NCBI GenBank assembly: GCA_021816165.1
Contig: JAKAYZ010000081.1
Coordinates: 1 to 7,586 of the forward strand
DNA from: Planctomycetota bacterium
GTDB lineage: Bacteria > Planctomycetota > Phycisphaerae > WQYP01
Direction of reading: 5' to 3'
DNA length: 7,586 bases
The notes beneath the pieces are model-generated. The model saw only the letters and a list, made by a program, of their open reading frames with translations, had not been told where the DNA came from and made no database searches. Shown here one piece after another: positions 7,301-7,586 of the stretch. The first letter of the stretch is position 1, and each line of letters begins with the position of its first letter. The position numbers and the translations under genes are program-made.

Positions 7301-7568
7301 GAGGCGAACGCAGCTCCACGATTATCCCTTTGTTATCAACGCAAATAATACTTTCACCATTCATGATGTGGTTCCGGGAACATACGTAGTTACAGCGATC
7401 GCGGCCAATCCAGCCGTCACGGTGCCCATGCAGTTCGGTTCTACCGACCAAACCATCGGCACAGTTGACGGCACCTTCACGGTACCGCCCCTCCCCGGCG
7501 GCGTGACGGATGTGCCGCTGAAAATTCCGCCGTTGAAGCTGGTGCCGGTGAAATCCGCCAATCCTTGA
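1341..7568 (+). CDS. Giant M56 (BlaR1-like) metallopeptidase with tandem beta-sandwich module array
   Basis: The product has 2075 residues, against roughly 600 for BlaR1/MecR1. Membrane segments lie near residues 15-39, 48-66, 170-192 and 278-291, with a last one at about 378-398. The zinc peptidase motif HEFAH is at 268-272, and SECERACDDAVL at 306-317 supplies the usual downstream acidic residues, so the active site looks intact and should face the cytoplasm. Residues 68-166 form an Ala/Val/Pro/Arg-rich loop. After the last membrane segment and a Pro/Ala linker (399-421), the rest is presumably extracytoplasmic. It consists of about 16 modules of carboxypeptidase-regulatory-like type, with motifs such as G-x-V-x-D/N-x-x-G-x-P-x-x-G-A and TDxxGxF. 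They form two tandem units (422-1236 and 1267-2075) joined by a Pro-rich linker. No penicillin-binding sensor domain is present. Pairing with a BlaI-type repressor suggests a signal-induced protease controlling that repressor; the stimulus is unknown. VASC at 391-394 resembles a lipobox. The peptidase call is firm; the sensor role is inference. Confidence 0.88.
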   Translation: MIANDFPGTSLSLELLAVLGDVLIKGTVIMFAAGLITAAMRKTSAAARHLVWAIALCGVLVLPMLSAEVPTLRLPILPRITAVAPVNLPALRLRSLSVHATAVRPLPVGTVGVAADRHAMPRLRKTAGVVAAPQSAAVVAPHRDTTAVAPAAKTGGLAAMTWHRMANHWPVLLLAIWGIGVIAIGLAGLIGHLSVARRLARARTISTGPIAQLAGEICHELKLRRPTRIALDENLRIPLAHGVFRPCVLLPTAAESWPREKLRTVLLHEFAHVARWDCASLFCGLIACILHWPDPLVWWGWRSLRSECERACDDAVLRCATAPTDYAENLLAIARSLHSAALSPPLPATLAMARPSELKGRIAAILDDRKNRRPIGVRLAVGMLIGGTLVVASCAALHLQASPPLPSSHPGNTRAAATAPARKTMTLTVIDKQTGKPLAWVKVILWNGSMLRTSVRGIVDIPLLKASPTSILNLQIEKPSYVPMELSWNSQNSAATRIPARYTVKMWRGKTISGRVDDDLGNPIAGAHVQVWWDTGPQTPSLERIDAYPISTVTDAQGFWHCAGVPVGRLKGISLGVWDYNYVWGSLHQTGAFSGYVPLRKFKDLRTFLNGRAVYTLQRGVMVHGVVRGRDGKPVAGAKVVLGMDRIATNVPSPLVTDKLGRFAFAVKPYRLVFVTATAKGYGPRLIRFNAGQKPSKLLINLPAPRLLTGKVVGPSGRPIPGALVYPDRWRDCRTLMHTMRSDYQGRFLWNDAPGGQIFVNAQAPGYAYAMDIPIHAGSKNRVVLRYQVTVHGTVVDAGTGKPINKFRVIGGFGSAPASPGGAPQVFWNTRSPQNVVGDGHFVYRPFGQFPMYEIRIEANGYGPADSKLFNSNVRNVYLHFKLRPARTITAAILNPDGAPAAGAKALLVPAGQGATIGFRPFALPQGNISRVADHHGLLSFPPQASNFQVAIRDHDGYAVVTRAGFSRSKVVRLLPWGHVHGRLLFGSETAPGQTVVVDSPAGKYLPVFQGILWSRLIKTNSKGEFVCKQLPAGETSVRLIIWEPGSGMTAFTHGGNLNDTIRVQAGKTSDVTLGGKGRCVTGRVIIPSAFARRRHWHFGVAQAGIKGPPLPFPKDVRASTNAVQNRWMRTFLKTPAGKTWISNDDRWAKTHGEFYFFIVKPDGHFLIPDVVPGKYRVYVTVLDGRKPTPMMASPMIPPLAVAKATFTMPPIPGGVTDVPLKIPPLKLVRVKTAKPADPPVPAPKRVPAVKTVPAMDIMAAPPAQGRKTMELTVIDKQTGKPLAGVKVDSQVDFGGGTETVTDAHGRANVALPRARSAWLQIFLKARHYVWQQLIWGSHNGNPTQIPSSFTVAMPRGTRISGRVVDDAGHPIAGAHVMLWINAKAEAPHEKPFVVPINLRTNRDGAWHYDGIPATGVKNIGVGVWDYQYVRNTNNFMPFVSNLTKLRNGTAISVLQRGEMVKGLVVGQNNAPIAGARVVIGSDIWGSNTPPAMTTDAKGQFAFAAKPGKRVVVTAISKGCSPMLLKFIMGSRPREIALKLPRPQILVGRVVNPVGQPLAGATVLIDTWRGCRTIMHQMNTDSRGRFTWYSAPAGKLLVEVLDNNYASRMRAPVQANSHDNVVTLHYAVRVNGTVVDALTSKPVDKFTIIRGCVFASTAANVPGGMQISWDRMYPKKITGDGHFIYTLPTQRAGYALRIAAPGYRPAVSRLFHNNKPTVHLVFRLTVAPEITANVLNPNGSPAAGAKAILIPAGQNATIHLTTWNQTQGDSTTRTRADGRMNFEPQRGNYQIVVYDKSGSAVLSRSQMPKSGTIHLTKWGHIQGLLLFGTKPGANKKILAYCDIRLDSKPGASYSGVSWWVTARTDSGGRFKISRFPAGKASVQMRISGPMAGESGALGCPVTVPPGTTVKVTLGGVGRTVEGRIAVPQSLAAFRGWYFEMADAETKPLTWPIPASVKHGTDAQQSQWFNKFFATAAGKAFFARYQLWRRTQLHDYPFVINANNTFTIHDVVPGTYVVTAIAANPAVTVPMQFGSTDQTIGTVDGTFTVPPLPGGVTDVPLKIPPLKLVPVKSANP
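2604..5048 (+). repeat. Internal duplication, unit A (residues 422-1236)
   Basis: This is the first of two homologous units within the M56 protein. It opens with RKTMTLTVIDKQTGKPLA and closes with GGVTDVPLKIPPLKL. Module starts, judged from the recurring G-x-V pattern, fall near residues 427, 512, 623, 708, 791, 889, 980 and 1081. Each module is about 80-130 residues long, typical of a beta-sandwich fold. The same eight modules occur in the same order in unit B. The first module looks degraded: W440 replaces the expected small residue and the TDxxG turn is missing. Confidence 0.85.
4975..5015 (+). repeat. 41-bp exact direct repeat, copy 1 (end of unit A)
   Basis: This stretch is identical to 7492-7532, 2517 bp downstream. 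It encodes most of the closing motif PGGVTDVPLKIPP of unit A. Flanking bases stay similar, but the interior of the units is far more diverged, so the exact match stands out. Confidence 0.9.
5139..7565 (+). repeat. Internal duplication, unit B (residues 1267-2075)
   Basis: This is the second copy of the modular unit. It opens with RKTMELTVIDKQTGKPLA and ends with GGVTDVPLKIPPLKL a few residues before the stop codon. Module starts lie near residues 1272, 1360, 1461, 1546, 1630, 1730, 1821 and 1920, matching unit A one for one. The offset from unit A is 2535 bp at the start and 2517 bp at the end, so only small net indels (six codons) separate the copies. Motifs kept in both units include GVWDYxYV (577-583 and 1424-1430) and WRxCRTxMHxM (730-740 and 1568-1578). 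Protein identity over the interior is roughly 40% by eye. Confidence 0.85.
7492..7532 (+). repeat. 41-bp exact direct repeat, copy 2 (end of unit B)
   Basis: This stretch is identical to 4975-5015 and encodes the closing motif of unit B. It lies about 35 bases before the stop codon of the gene. Confidence 0.9.
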
Positions 7569-7586
7569 AGTGGCTGGCGTTGGTTC

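Noticed and set aside
1341..7568. Beta-lactam sensor (true BlaR1/MecR1)
   Set aside because: Only the M56 peptidase part matches. The C-terminal part is made of repeated beta-sandwich modules without penicillin-binding motifs, so the blaR1 name is not used.
1..7586. CRISPR arrays, tRNA or rRNA genes, insertion sequences
   Set aside because: No short regularly spaced repeats, no tRNA-like cloverleaf, no transposase-like protein and no terminal inverted repeats were seen. The only large repeats are the coding duplication.

Overview
The window looks like ordinary chromosomal DNA of a moderately GC-rich, free-living bacterium. A BlaI/M56 gene pair whose peptidase carries a long run of carboxypeptidase-regulatory-like (beta-sandwich) modules, next to an AddB-type recombination nuclease, would fit Planctomycetota (perhaps a Phycisphaerae-like lineage). 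Acidobacteriota or another lineage rich in BlaI/M56 pairs is also possible; this placement is inference and weak.

Layout. Positions 1-603, minus strand: the N-terminal 201 codons of an AddB-type helicase/exonuclease subunit, which runs off the left edge. Positions 604-949: a divergent intergenic region with a convincing rightward promoter (TTGACA-N17-TAAAAT) whose -10 box lies inside a perfect 16-bp palindrome, a likely repressor operator. Positions 950-1354: a BlaI/MecI-family winged-helix repressor. Positions 1341-7568: a 2075-residue membrane protein with an M56 (BlaR1/MecR1-like) metallopeptidase domain of about 400 residues, followed by about 1650 residues of repeated beta-sandwich modules. 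The last 18 bases hold nothing identifiable.

How the parts may work together. The repressor and peptidase genes overlap by 14 bp and are probably translated from one mRNA controlled by the palindrome. By analogy with BlaI-BlaR1, the peptidase would sense something outside the membrane and trigger cleavage of the repressor in the cytoplasm, relieving autorepression. The penicillin-binding sensor domain of true BlaR1 is absent. In its place are two tandem copies of an ~810-residue unit, each with about eight modules. The copies have diverged to roughly 40% protein identity (judged by eye) but stay almost identical in DNA at their edges. This giant duplicated putative sensor array is the most unusual thing in the window; its ligand cannot be read from the sequence.
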